64,000 nt of DNA from Nothopassalora personata (Eukaryota > Ascomycota > Dothideomycetes > Mycosphaerellales > Mycosphaerellaceae), in assembly GCA_033816765.1 (NCBI GenBank), contig CM066297.1:1854573-1918572 (forward strand), written 5' to 3'. Positions 31,974 to 43,254 of the stretch are shown here, piece by piece (positions within the stretch are counted from its first letter, which is position 1; each line of letters starts with the position of its first letter). A program made the position numbers and the translations under genes. The notes beneath the pieces are model-generated. The model did not search any database. It was not told the DNA's origin and worked only from the letters and a program-made list of their open reading frames with translations.

Positions 31974-32975
31974 GTATTGACTTCTCGCAAGCTTAACAGC
32001 ATCGAAGTCCGACAGTTGGCCCATATTGTTCGCTGGCTTTGGGCGAGCGCGCAGTTCAGTACTGCTATTCAACGATCTGCGTACCATCTAACTTCCAGCC
32101 AGCACGCCTTGCAGATGCCAACAAGATCGCTGTCATTGTGATGATCCTTGCGAGAAGCGGCCGCATGACAAATCGTTGTACTCGCCATGAAGTAGAGGCT
32201 CCGGGCGCGGTAAATCGATTACTGTACAACTCTTGCTTTACAGCTATTCAAAGGTTCGTCCGGGCATTCATGGTGCTGCCACGCCAGGTCAAGGTCACAA
32301 CATGGGCACAAGATCACGATAGAAGTGCTAGCATACGTCAATGGTGCCGGCATTGCCGCGAGACATACAGCCCTACAGTAGGCATAGATTATACATCCCC
32401 TGTTCGTACGCTTTACCTTTTTAAGTCAAAATGGGAGGTATTGTTCCCTCTATGTTTTTCAACTATCTTACGTAGCATAACTAATCCTAGGAAGGGAGCG
32501 ACGTAGGCATTATATAAATGAGGCAGGCTATGCGAGGTATTACACGCTTAGAAGTAAATACATCCTTCTTGATTGGGAATAGACAGAAGACAGGGGATGT
32601 ATGAACTATGCCTAGGGCTGCACAGTACGTCAGGGGTGTGAGACATGAATAGCAGTTGACCAGGGAGCTGTTATTGGCTGCGGACGTGGCAACGGTACTG
32701 TACATATACAGTACATACTAGGACTCGTCGTCGATCGGTACAAGGATGATGCACGGACAGCAGGGATGGCTAATGAGGCCCATTGTGACTAATCAATCAA
32801 TTACCATCAAAATGAATACCCAAATTTCGAGCGATGACTAAGGCTTAGTTAAGAGTATGAGCTGCCCGTCGACGAAAACGTGAGCTGCCCATAGACTTTT
32901 CAGCACTCTTCGGCTGCCAGGATGTTCTGATTCGCTCCCACGCAAATTGCTGAGACCCTGTGTTACACGTCGATC
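31974..32975. other. Gene-poor, partly AT-rich
   Basis: About 1 kb. From ~32410 to 32560 the sequence is AT-rich with a TATATAA stretch, and near 32690-32715 the near-palindrome GTACTGTACATATACAGTAC occurs. Possibly the edge of a decayed element; no coding match seen. Confidence 0.4.
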
Positions 32976-35051
32976 ATGTTGGGGCCGCGGGATATCGCCG
33001 TTCAGCTGGACCTGGAGTCCTGGACCAGTGAGTTCCTAATCGCGCACGTTTCACGTTCCTTCAATCGCTTTTCGAAGCCTTTGTTTCTGTATGTTTTATG
33101 GTGGGACATAGTCTCGAACGATGGGCTTAGGAGTTTTGAACGATCGCGTCCTGTCGCACGTTCCTGGTAAGACTGGCCCCCCAGTGGCCACCCACATCGG
33201 GTGGAGCGGAGCGGAGCGGAGCGCGCGTGCTGATCGTGTTACAAAACGCAGGAACGGCGACCCTTGACGACCTCGACCCTCTTGCGAGCGCAGCGCGAGG
33301 CGACAACGTCAAGAAGGCCAAAGATGGAACCATCTTGGTGCCTCAGCCTAGCGACGACCCTAAAGATCCCTTGGTAAGAATCCCAAAGACAACTGAGACG
33401 GATCAAGTATGCTATGGGCGAAAGTATACTGATGCAATCCCCCCCCCCTCAGAACTGGCCACTGTGGCGACGCGACTTGATCTGCGGCATTCTCTGCGTC
33501 CTCTCCATCATCGCATCGACGCTCTCGCCCCTCCTCGCGGCCAATACGTTGACACTGACTCTCTACTTCGGCAAATCCTTCACCAAGATCGCGTTGTTGA
33601 CGGGATACCATCTCTTGGGAGTAGGTCTTGCAGGCTTCATCTTCGTGGCCAGCGGGAGAATCTGGGGAAAGAGACATCTCTACATTGGCGGCACACTCCT
33701 CATTGTAATCAGCTCAGTATGGGGTGGTGCAAGTGGCCACAACTACAAATCCCTACTGGCCGCGAGGTTCTTCCAAGGCGTCGCTCTGGCACCGTTCGAG
33801 GCGCTGGTCAATGCCAGTATCGGAGATCTATACTTCGTCCATGAGCGCGGCAGGAGGATGGCAGTGAGTAACTTGAGCTTGTTCGGCGGAGCCTTCTTCA
33901 CACCGGTCATCGTCGGCAAGATGACACACACCATGGGCTGGCAATGGACGTTCTACTTCATCGCCATCTTCAGCGCAGCGCTCCTGCCTTTGGTCATCTT
34001 CTACTGCCCAGAGACAGCATACACCCGCGACTCGCACTACAACACCGATACAGCCTGGGATCGCATGGATGAGAGCTCCGATAGTCAGGAACTGAAAGAG
34101 ATTCCCTCCGAGGATCAGAACCAGAGGTCCTTCGATAAGTCCATGGACACTAATGCATACCAGCAAGACATCGGCACGTTCCGACACAACCACGAAGCCG
34201 GCTCTTCTCCCCAGAACACCATCCCAGCCTACTCCTGGCATTCTCGCGAGGCTCTCATGCCTTTCAACGGCCGCAAGACAAACGAATCGTTCTTCAAACT
34301 CGTTCTTCGGCCCTTCCCTCTCTTCTTCCATCCTGGAATCCTCTGGGCTTGTCTGATTCAAGGAGCGATTATTGGCTGGACCGTTCTGATTGGTATCGTC
34401 CTCGCCGCAATCATGCTAGGTGCCCCACTCTTCTTCAACGAAGTCGAGACTGGATACATGTACACCGGCGCTTTCGTCGGCGCTCTTCTTGGTTTCGCTC
34501 TCGCTGGCGTAATTTCCGACTCTTCAGCGAGGTGGTTGACGAGGAGAAACGGCGGGATCTACGAGCCGGAGTTCAGGATGGTGATTGTCATCCCCATGTT
34601 GATCATCGGCTGCGCTGGGCTGTACGGATTCGGTATTACGTCTAACAACACAAGCAAATATGGATGGTTCTGGCCGGATTTCTTCTTTGGTATGGAAGTG
34701 ATGGGAATGGTGCTCGGCGCCGTGGCTTCCGCGCTATACATCGTCGATGCGCATCGCACAATTGCGGTGGAGGGCTTTACGTGTCTGCTGATCTTCAAGA
34801 ATATCTTTTCATTCGGCTTGACATACTCCGGGCTGGACTGGCTGACGGAGGCTGGGATCAAGCCGGTGTTTATGTGGGTTAGTAGTGTGCAGGTTGCGAT
34901 TTGTTTACTAACGATTCCGATGTGTAAGTTCAAGACGTCGTGGGTGGTGAAGAGATGAGCGAGTACTGACTGTTTTGCAGATGTGTTTGGGAAGAGGAAC
35001 CGGTCGTTCTTTGCTAGGCATGACCTCTTGCAGATCTTTCGCTTGAAGTAG
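32976..35051 (+). CDS. MFS drug:H+ antiporter (DHA1-like)
   Basis: Four exons, 32976..33027, 33252..33373, 33453..34923 and 34981..35051, give 571 residues. Introns are 224, 79 and 57 bp with phases 1, 0 and 1. The spliced start (MLGPRDIAVQLDLESWT), the DDPKDPLNWPLWRRD motif before TM1, and the end PMYVFGKRNRSFFARHD are hallmarks of this fungal MFS subfamily and confirm each junction. Six hydrophobic segments, a polar ~70-residue central loop and six more segments follow. SGRIWGKRHLYIGG corresponds to the inter-TM2/3 loop motif. Such pumps sit in the plasma membrane and export xenobiotics or own metabolites; the substrate is unknown. No biosynthetic genes adjoin it. Confidence 0.85.
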
Positions 35052-35495
35052 AGGTGGAAGAATCAGCTTGGATAATGTTCATAGCGTTATATTGCGTTGT
35101 ATTACATTCAGTTCGGGGCTGACAAATTAAAATACTAAACACTTGCAGTTCTAACTAGTCACAGTCGGTCGCTGACACGTAGAGCTCTCGGCTGTGAGCA
35201 GATAGGTCTTAATAGATGCTCCGAGTGCTGAGAGTAAAGCTCATCGCTCACGACCGTTTCGCCTTATCATGGAAGCACTGACTGGAAGACGCTAGTGTCC
35301 ACTTCAATAGCGAGGACTGTAGAAGCCTATGTGAATAGGAGCGACAACGGGTGTCACGAGTCCTCGCTTAAGCTTGTGACGATTCGATGTCCGTGCGCTC
35401 AGCGCTGTCTTTAAGCCGAGTATCATCTTCGTCCTCGACGACTTCGCTGACACAACCACCGCGCACTTTTCTCGCGCACTATCAACACCGCGACT
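35052..35495. other. Intergenic, nothing recognised
   Basis: About 440 bp between two plus-strand genes; presumably terminator and promoter. No repeat or RNA gene seen. Confidence 0.4.
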
Positions 35496-36466
35496 ATGGC
35501 CAAACAAGAGGCGCAAATGCGCGCGCGTGTGAGAGAAGAGCTTCAGGCCTTGGTTCTTGAAAGCGACGGATTCGAAGCCAACGCATTTAAGGAGCGCCTG
35601 GAGAAAGTCCTTGCTCTGGTCAAGGAGATGCCGAATACAACCACAGAGAATGAGAGGTGCAATGTTTGGCGCGTAGCATGCGACGAATGACAGACTCCTA
35701 ACCTGTGAGCAGCGCCACGGAGACCGCAGACCAGAGTCCAGCTTGTCGCGTCTTCCACATCTACGAGCTGGCCGAGATCATCCTTGCGAATGTCAGCCGT
35801 AAAGATATCCTCCACGCACAAAACGTCACCAAGATCACCCGCAACGTTGTGCGAACCTCGAAGCGCGTGCAAAAGCGCCATGCCGTACTCAACCACGAGA
35901 ACTACCATGAACCTTCGCCCTTCAAACGCTCCATCGACTTCGACCTCACTCGAAGCAAGTGCGCAGCTGATGACATGGATAACCGGTACCACCTCATCGA
36001 CAGCGGTTTTCACGGCGGAGAAGGTCAGATAATGCCAGCCTGCTCCTACCTGGAGTTTCACCGGGCCCTGGAGGGCAAGATGACTTGGGAGACCTGCAGC
36101 GGCTACAACGACCCTTGGTGTGGAACCGAGGGCAAAATTCTGTACACTCGTACGGTCATCGTTCCCGACGGCAACCCAGACTCACAAGAACTTTGGCGCT
36201 TTTTGGCCGTCAGCGATTTGAGGAGTCCTCGCAATGGGCAGGAGGAGGAGCAGAGACAGGTAGAGGTCACCCTTCACACTACCTGCTGGTATGGTCATCC
36301 GTTCGAGGATGTGAAGGTCTTCGCCGAAGACGTCACGATGGGCCAGGTGTGCGACTTCCTGCACGAGTGTGTCCGAAGTAAGCATCCAGCTGACCCCTGC
36401 CCGGATGCGTGGATGAGTCCCTTACCGGAGGACTGGGAGAATCGCGTGCATCGTAAGGAGTGGTAG
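35496..36466 (+). CDS. F-box-like hypothetical protein
   Basis: Exons 35496..35656 and 35713..36466 (56-bp intron, CTAAC branch site, phase 2) give 304 residues. Exon 1 encodes a short helical segment (ARVREELQALVLESDGF). Exon 2 opens with CRVFHIYELAEIILANVSRK, then DILHAQNVTKITRNVV and RTSKRVQKRHAV, a form of F-box common in small proteins of Mycosphaerellales. The remainder (YHLIDSGFHGGEG, VEVTLHTTCWYGHPFEDVKV) has no known domain. Substrate-adaptor function is inferred only from the F-box-like segment. The intron is needed because exon 1 stops soon after the donor. Confidence 0.6.
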
Positions 36467-36911
36467 AGAAGGGCTCTGGGCGAGACATGATTACATGAGA
36501 TTCAGAGGACTTGTTGTGTGTGCAAGACCCGCTTTAGACCAGGAGTCGTTTGCAATAAGACGACTAGAGGAAGGCGTGCGGCTGCACTGGTGGCAATGAG
36601 CATCAAGAACTTGCAAGTCCAGTTGAAACTAGCGCTGTGGTTGGCTAGATCAATGCAACTGGCAGGAAAGGAAGTACTTCGGATCATATGAGTACAATCG
36701 ATTCACTCCCAGATAGCACTTAGTAGCACATCTCTTTCGTCAAGCTCAAAGCAGTGCAACATCCCAGCCGTAACGAGTTTCGAGGCGAGTTCGAGGAGGA
36801 TGTTGCGAAGATCAATACCTTGGTGTTCGAGATGCAAGTGAGCCGAGTCTCCTTTCAGGGCGAAACGCTTCGAGACATCAAGCCAGGACCACGAAAAAGG
36901 ACTCGAGCTTG

Positions 36912-36914
<3 letters not shown>
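36467..36914. other. Intergenic, nothing recognised
   Basis: About 450 bp downstream of the F-box-like gene and before the GA microsatellite. No gene seen. Confidence 0.4.

Positions 36915-37004
<90 letters not shown>
36915..37004. repeat. (GA)45 microsatellite
   Basis: An uninterrupted 90-bp GA run, the longest simple repeat in the window. It creates artefactual RERERE and SLSLSL open frames on the two strands. A length this great is usually highly polymorphic between isolates. Confidence 0.98.
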
Positions 37005-37007
<3 letters not shown>

Positions 37008-37349
37008 GCCAAATTCTCGAAGAATCTCACTTCGCTCCAACGAATACCATCTCGAAGCCGAACTCGGAAGAACGGCGGCACGCTGCTCAAGACTCGAAAT
37101 TTGTCCTTGACGTTCCAACATCAAAATACCAAAACTACCCTCCCCTTCGCCCATAGTAGGCCCCGCTCCGCAAGCATCAGCGTGGAAAATTCTCCTCCTC
37201 TCTTGCGTCCCTTCCCCAACCGGGAAATTTCTCACTCCCAACTCCCCGTCGAAAACTTGGACTTTCACGCCTTTCTTCGGACCAGAGCACCTTTGAACGG
37301 GGGGTACTGGCGGCTTCGCCCTTCGGTGAAGAGGAGAGAGGTGGAGGTG

Positions 37350-37649
37350 TCAAGACTGTCGATGTGCACGTGCGATCTCCGTGACTGAGATAAGGCCGCC
37401 GTTGCAGGTGAATGCCGCGGTCCCGGGTGCAGATTCTTCTGGTGTTGCGGGGGTTATTTCTGGGAATGCTTTGGGTAGCTCGGATTTGGGGAGGGCTGAC
37501 GATTCTTCGGTGGTGTGTGGAGTGGGATTGGGAGACTGTGATTTTATAGTGGTTTTGGGGAGGGTTGGGTTGTGGTGAGGTATTTCGGTGCTGGAGATGT
37601 GAGATGCTATGCGTTGATGTGAAGATATCTTGGGCTCACTCGATGCCAT
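37350..37649 (-). CDS. Hypothetical Ser/Pro/Thr-rich protein (doubtful)
   Basis: A 99-codon frame starting at the ATG at 37649 (MASSEPKISSHQRIASHISS). The peptide is rich in Pro, Ser and Thr, and no domain is seen. It could be the first exon of a gene running toward the GA tract, but I could not find a convincing downstream exon. Listed at low confidence. Confidence 0.25.
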   Translation of the reverse strand: MASSEPKISSHQRIASHISSTEIPHHNPTLPKTTIKSQSPNPTPHTTEESSALPKSELPKAFPEITPATPEESAPGTAAFTCNGGLISVTEIARAHRQS

Positions 37650-38060
37650 TGTTGGTGCTATATTTGATAGCCTTTTGCAGTTTCGCTGAGAGCAGCCTAT
37701 GTTGGATGGCCGAGTCATAGGTGCAGTGCGTTCGCTAAGTCGAAGAGTAGTGTTGCGGGATGAATGTGTGGAGAGGCTGAAGGAAGACGACTCTTGCCAA
37801 GCAAGACGCCCTGACTTGCTGCTCTTAGTGACAAAGCGCCAAGCACCAGTGAATCACTGTAGGGACGCACGGAAAGTGAGACGAGCACAGTATGGTATGC
37901 TGAAGCGATGTCGCAGCCTCGTGGCGAACGTACCCGCTTGGTTAGAGCTCATCGTCAGGAAGGACAGCTTCACGCGAATTGTCGTCCTTGTTGCCCTGAT
38001 GGCAATGCTCAACGCGCTGACGAATGAACATTCCGTTGCAGCTTCAGCGAGCTGACTGTT
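37650..38060. other. Intergenic, no gene called
   Basis: About 400 bp. A plus-strand frame of ~118 codons overlaps it but has no recognisable features and ends against the convergent eIF2B-gamma gene. Confidence 0.4.
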
Positions 38061-39809
38061 CTACTCTTCATCATCCTCCCCACCATCGCCTTCGTCATCG
38101 TACAGCTCTTCGGTGTCAAAGGACGAAAACTTCTCACCCTTTGCCTCAGTACCTGATTCCACCTTGAAGTAAGGCGCCACCTCACATTCAGTAAGGCGCG
38201 TTCTATCATCGTCCTCCTCGGGGCGCTTGTCGCCCTTTCCAGCAGCTGGCAGTTCTGTAGCAGTCGGCAGGCTCTCGACCCGAGCACGGCGACCGATGAT
38301 GCAGCCAGAAAGCTGCGCGCCATCGCCGATCGTCACACCATCCATCAGTAAACACTTCGTGAGTCGGACGTTGTTGCCTATCTCGCAATTCGCGCCGACC
38401 ACAGACTCCTTGATTATGCTGCGAAAGCCAACGATGGTGTTCTCCGCGATGAGACAGTCTTCCTGCGCCACACGCGATTGTTGTCCAAGCTTGACAGTGG
38501 GATGTACCTTGTTCTCATGCGCGAGCGTGTGGCTGGCAGGCTGCTTTGCAAGATACAGCGATACGCTGAGGAGCGCATGACCGGTGTCCACGCGGCGGAT
38601 GAGTGGCTGATCTGGGGTCGGAGCGCTGGTAGAGTTGGGCGCTTGTATATGTGCTAGCAGTGGCGGTATGACGAGCGCCGGAGGCTGTATTGCTGTCGAT
38701 GTAGCGTTGCCAACACGACTCGCAAAGGTCGTCGATGAATGGGCAGCAGATCTCATCGGTAGAGACACTTTGGTAGTTGAGAGTGAGGTCGACCCGGCCG
38801 CTTCTTCTTCCTCGAGGTGAGAGCTGTCTGCAAGATGGTCCTTGGAAGTCTTTCGAGGATTCAGTGCTTTCTCCATTGCAAGCTTGTCGCTCAGACCGTC
38901 TTGCCACTGTGCCTTCGCCCACCAACCCATGACGTCCTCACTGATGGAGTCGAACGTGTCGTTCTCCGCCACGAATCTCTTCACCCATTTGGGGAAAATA
39001 TACACATGTGCGTCTCGATGCTTGGTCCGCATTTTGACCTGGCCGACTTTTCGCAGGAGTGCCGTGCGAACTTTGAAGACTTCCTTGTCCTCTTCAAGTT
39101 TGTCGCGAACAGTGTCTGTTGGCATGGCCATTACGACATTTTCCACGCCCAGGCGCTGCGTCAAATGTATGCTTCCAGATTGGTGTGGTGTGGTGGCGAC
39201 AAAATCTGTTTCGTCTTTCTTGTGACTTATTCCTTCCAAGCCGGGCGTGGAATAGTACAGTCCAAGACCGCCTTTCTGCGATGCTGCATGTGACTTGCCA
39301 CTTTGGTTGTTTTCCATAGGGTTGACTTCCATCCACCGTTGGACTAGTCTCGAGCCATCGAGTTCCGAGATCAGATCGCATGGTAGAATGACAAAGTCGG
39401 AAGTGATGGCACTTTGCAATTCTGGCAAGCGCAGTAGAGCTCCTGTGCCAGTTGTCTGAGTGAGTTCTCGAGGTGCCAGGATCTCTGGTCTTCGCCCGGG
39501 CAGGCTTGTGAGAGCTGGATGTGTCGCTAGTGCTGTTTGGAGCGCAGGCTGCGATTCGGGAGGCGTGACAAGCACGATATCTACAACTATGAGTATTCTA
39601 GGACTAGGAAAGACCAATTAGGACGACTCGCCTGTAATTCCCATGCGATAACACCAATCGATTGGATACCATACCATGGGTCGATTCGCGATTGGAATAA
39701 GCGCTTTCGAGAAGTCTTTCGGATTGGACGTGAAGGTGCTCAACGACTCCCCCGGTCCACAAAGGATGAGAGCCTGGAGACCCGGGTTGGGTAATGTTGC
39801 GTGCGGCAT
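38061..39809 (-). CDS. Translation initiation factor eIF2B subunit gamma
   Basis: Exons 39809..39632 and 39580..38061 give 565 residues. The N-terminal nucleotidyltransferase-like domain starts LQALILCGPGESLSTFTSNP, then PKDFSKALIPIANRPMVWYP and IDWCYRMGIT. Exon 2 continues DIVLVTPPESQPAL and SDFVILPCDLI. The C-terminal left-handed beta-helix is evident (EDCLIAENTIVGFRSIIKES, GNNVRLTKCLLMDGVTIGDG), followed by an acidic tail. eIF2B is the guanine nucleotide exchange factor of eIF2, and gamma with epsilon forms its catalytic part (yeast Gcd1). The only in-frame junction uses a GC donor (CAG/GCGAGT) with a TAG acceptor over a 51-bp intron, an uncommon GC-AG type. The start is divergent to the 40230 gene. 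Confidence 0.9.
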
Positions 39810-40229
39810 AATTCTCTCCTCGTTCCTGTGTATCAACAATTAGCGCTGCTGGGTCCAGTCTCCTCTGCGTCTGACTTGGTGACTCGGCGAGGGATGTATC
39901 GAATCCAGCGGCAGCAGGTCGAGAAGTCCAAGCCAATGGTAGCCAGAGGTCCAGATCCGGCTCTTCCAGGAGTGTGCCTGGTGGTGAAGTAGTTAGTGGT
40001 TGATGATGTTGTTTTAGTTGTTCGTCAAGAGTCACATTTGATATTCGAAAAACTAGCGTGGAAATAAGGTTCACGATGGACAGGGATCTTCTCCAGCCAC
40101 GCTTGTGTCACCCTGCCACCAGCTGTGTTTTGGTGCCAACAACCGACAACTCTCTATATTCACTGGCACAACTGCGACATTGTGCCAGATATACAGCCAC
40201 AGTCGCCAATGTAGCGACCGTCAAGCAAC
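39810..40229. promoter_or_regulatory. Bidirectional promoter region
   Basis: 420 bp between the divergent eIF2B-gamma and transmembrane-protein start codons, so both promoters must lie here. No specific site can be named from sequence alone. Confidence 0.5.
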
Positions 40230-41793
40230 ATGTCGTACGACCGAACGTACCGCAAGACGACGACAACCACAAACCGCGGCAGACGACCTCTCTATGCTCC
40301 CCCTCCTCCGCCTGGCGGGCACAATCGGCAGCACTCCGTCCTGGGGTATTGGGTGCCGCTGATCACCATTGGCACAATCGCAGTCGGAGGTCTAGCAGCA
40401 TGGATCTGGTCGGAACGTGAGGACGAGGACGAGCACGAGCACGAGCACGAGCACGATGACCACTACCCGCATGAGAAGCCACCACGGCCGCCCACGGGTA
40501 CGGACGGTCCTTACCCAACCCAAGTAGCACAACCCTATACTGGACCTCACCCGCCAGGCGGACCACCACCAGGAGTTGTACCTCTCCAGGATCAGTCTAC
40601 ACATGGCATGCCTCCACCACCACCACCAGTCGGCGGTGAAGGACCAGCGTCTTACCAGGGCGAGGCGAGCAGTTACTATGCCTCGACGGAGACACAGTCG
40701 CGAGACGTGCGTGATGACAGAACGTTCATTGGACGTATGACTGGTGCTATCAAGCGAACGCCTTCTCCACAGCAATTCTTCGATTCAGCTTCGAAGCAAG
40801 TCATGGGTGGCATCGCGGCGGCGGGAACTGCTCTGGGTAGCATACTGGAAGTGGATAGCAACGCGGATCAATACTCTGAGAGACGATCGCGAAGTCATTC
40901 TCGACTCAGAGAAGAGAGAGAAGGCTTTAGTGATCACGAACGATGGAGCGAGGAGGCGGATGAGAGACACAGAACCACCGCCGTCGAGAAAGACAGCGAG
41001 AAGCGTGCGAAGGATGCTGTGAAGGACAACCGAAAAGGCCGGTCTAAATCTGCTGTTGCCGTGGTTGTCAGTGCAGACGTGGGCGATGAGCAGGAGCACC
41101 CGGGCGTGTTCACTGAGCATGGCGTAAGTACAGACATATCTGATCATCATTCAAACTCTGACACGATCACAGTCTATCCTCTCCCATCTACCAACGGTAT
41201 TTGACTCAGCTCGCACCGATCTCTTCGTACTTATCTACGCACCCGGTCTCAAGCAACTCCCATCAGCAGATTACAAGCCAGGTCGTGCAGGTTCTTCACT
41301 AGGCGGCTCCTACTCCGAGATCCACACTCCAGCACACACCCCAGGCTCTGAGTTGCAGTCCATCTCGCCACGCATTGACGCACAATCCGACTTCAACCAG
41401 AAGCAATTCGATGCACTTTGGACTCAAGCTCTATCTTTGGTCTCACACCCTACCCAGATTCTACCCTTCACCACGAAGGACGGATATGTGTACATGCTAC
41501 GACACCTGGCGCCACAGTTGGTCTATATCAGTGACACCTTGTCCGGCCGCGAGGGCGAGACCATTGCACAGCTCAAAGGCTGGGTTGGCCACACCGTCCT
41601 AGTCGTTGGCGATGACGGCCACGGTGGCCTCGCAGATACCGAGACCGAGACTGAGGATGAGCGAAGTGGTCAGAGGAAGTCCAGCAAATGGTACGAGCAC
41701 TCCAGCTTCGTTGGCTTGGGAAAGGAAGTTGATCTTGTCGATTCTACCCGTGTTGGTGATGACTGGTCGAGAAGAGTGAACGCAAAGGAGTAA
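40230..41793 (+). CDS. Single-pass membrane protein of unknown function
   Basis: Exons 40230..41123 and 41173..41793 (49-bp intron GTAAGT...CACAG, phase 0) give 504 residues. After a basic, Pro-rich N-terminus one transmembrane helix is seen at ~40-61 (GYWVPLITIGTIAVGGLAAW). A His/Glu/Asp run (EDEDEHEHEHEHDD), a Pro-rich stretch with PPPPP clusters and a charged helical region follow. Exon 2 has a more ordered part (TVFDSARTDLFVLIYAPGLK; VYMLRHLAPQLVYISDTLSG; GHTVLVVGDDGHGG). I do not recognise the family. The C-terminal sequence looks conserved rather than disordered. The acidic/His run could bind metal, which is a guess. Confidence 0.7.
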
Positions 41794-42120
41794 TGATGAG
41801 GCCCAGGCAGCGTTTAGCATGTTGATATCCAGTTTCTGCCTGCACGACATGAATGAACATAGTTATCAATATCATACCAGTAACACGATCCACTTTACCG
41901 TGTCAGCTCATCATACGCGACCCTCGGCTAAAAGGCTCCAGATCTGGAAGCTTCTCAGCGAGCTTCTTCACCTCACATCACCGGGCAAAGCTGCAGCAGG
42001 ACTCACGTTTATCTTTCTCACCTACTTACTCGAACGAGCAAGAGCAGAATCATAACACCTCCATATCAAACCACAACCCAGCAACTCGGAGATTCTCACA
42101 CGTCGATCGCCACAACCACA
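41794..42120. other. Short intergenic region
   Basis: About 330 bp between two plus-strand genes; presumably terminator and promoter. Nothing else seen. Confidence 0.4.
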
Positions 42121-43176
42121 ATGGAAGTCCCAACCGACATCATCTCCAAACTCACCGGCAAAAGCGACCTCGAAGCCAGAATCAAAGACCTCGAGCAGAA
42201 AATCCAAGTCAAAGATACCGAGAGGGATGCGTGGATTAGTGCTGTTGAAGGGTATGTATTAGGACTTTCAATCTCCTAAACCGCTATGAAACATGAACTT
42301 TCCTCGTCGGAACTAGAACTGGAATGTCCGTTACTGAAGTGCAGAACGTCCAGGTTAAAGATCCAGTTGGGGAATGCTTTGGAAGAGATTGCACGCCTTA
42401 AGAATGAAACTAAGGAGGAAAAGGTTACGGAGCAGAGGAGCGATCATGATGGGAATGCGCGTGGAAGTGGGAGCGTGGATTCGATTGGGATGGGGAGGCA
42501 GAAGGTATGTTCTTCTTCTTCTTGTTCTTCTTCAGCAGCAGCCGGTGAGTGGCATATTCTAATTCTGACGGTAGTAATGGGGTACAGTCGCAGGGAGGCG
42601 AAGTTGTGATGGGGCAGCGGAATACAGTAGCGAGAAATCATGATTGAATCTAGACCTTTTGGGAATCGATCTAATGCATAAATAGCCCCCAGACCTACCA
42701 CTACCACTCCGCCTCAAGTCAGAGTCGGCGTAGGTGTCTTCATCCTCGAATCCCCCTCGCCTACGGACCCCGACAATCCGTCCTTCCTCCTCGGAAAACG
42801 GAAAGGCAGCCACGGCGCCGGGACCTTCGCCCTCCCGGGCGGACACCTCGACTTCGGTGAAAGTATTGAAGACTGCGCGATCCGTGAGGCTCTCGAGGAG
42901 ACGGGGCTAGAAGTCACGATGCCTACCTTTCTAACTGCTACGAACGATATCATGACAGAGGAGGGGAAGCACTATGTCACGATGTTTGTATGTTGTACTA
43001 GGAAGGACACGACACGAGAGGCGGAAGTACTGGAGCCGGAGAAGTGTGAAGGGTGGGATTGGGCTAGCTGGGAGACTTTGAAGGGGTGGGTAAGGGAGGA
43101 GAGGGGGATGTTTTTGCCGCTTGTGAATCTTGTGAGGCAGAGGGGTGGGGTTGTTCCGAAAGTTGTGGAGTCTTGA
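42121..43176 (+). CDS. Coiled-coil / Nudix hydrolase locus
   Basis: The Nudix part (42686..43176) is clear: VRVGVGVFILE, then GTFALPGGHLDFGE and the full Nudix box GX5EX7REUXEEXGU, ending before KVVES. It lacks any ATG upstream of the box. Exons 42121..42251 and 42345..42544 encode a coiled coil (KSDLEARIKDLEQKIQVKDT; NALEEIARLKNETKEEKV). Splicing from G/GTGAGT at 42545 to AATAG ending at 42685 fuses both in frame: 273 residues. Using instead the earlier donor GTATGT at 42505 with an acceptor ending at 42587 gives a separate 116-residue coiled-coil protein stopping at 42647. Nudix enzymes hydrolyse nucleoside diphosphates linked to other groups; the box fits 8-oxo-dGTPase/NUDT15-like members. 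Which transcript is real is open. Confidence 0.6.
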
Positions 43177-43254
43177 AGGAGCAACTGAATGCTTTTACTT
43201 CGTAGGTCTAGAGAATCTGTGTCGTTTCGATCGTTCCTTCGTGGTGGTCATGAT

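Noticed and set aside
36754..37388. Plus- and minus-strand frames rich in RERERE or SLSLSL
   Set aside because: Direct translation of the (GA)45 microsatellite.
37699..38055. 118-codon plus-strand frame next to eIF2B-gamma
   Set aside because: No domain or splice support. It ends against a convergent gene.
40392..40775. 127-codon minus-strand frame rich in Val/Leu
   Set aside because: Antisense of the acidic/His run of the membrane-protein gene; low complexity.
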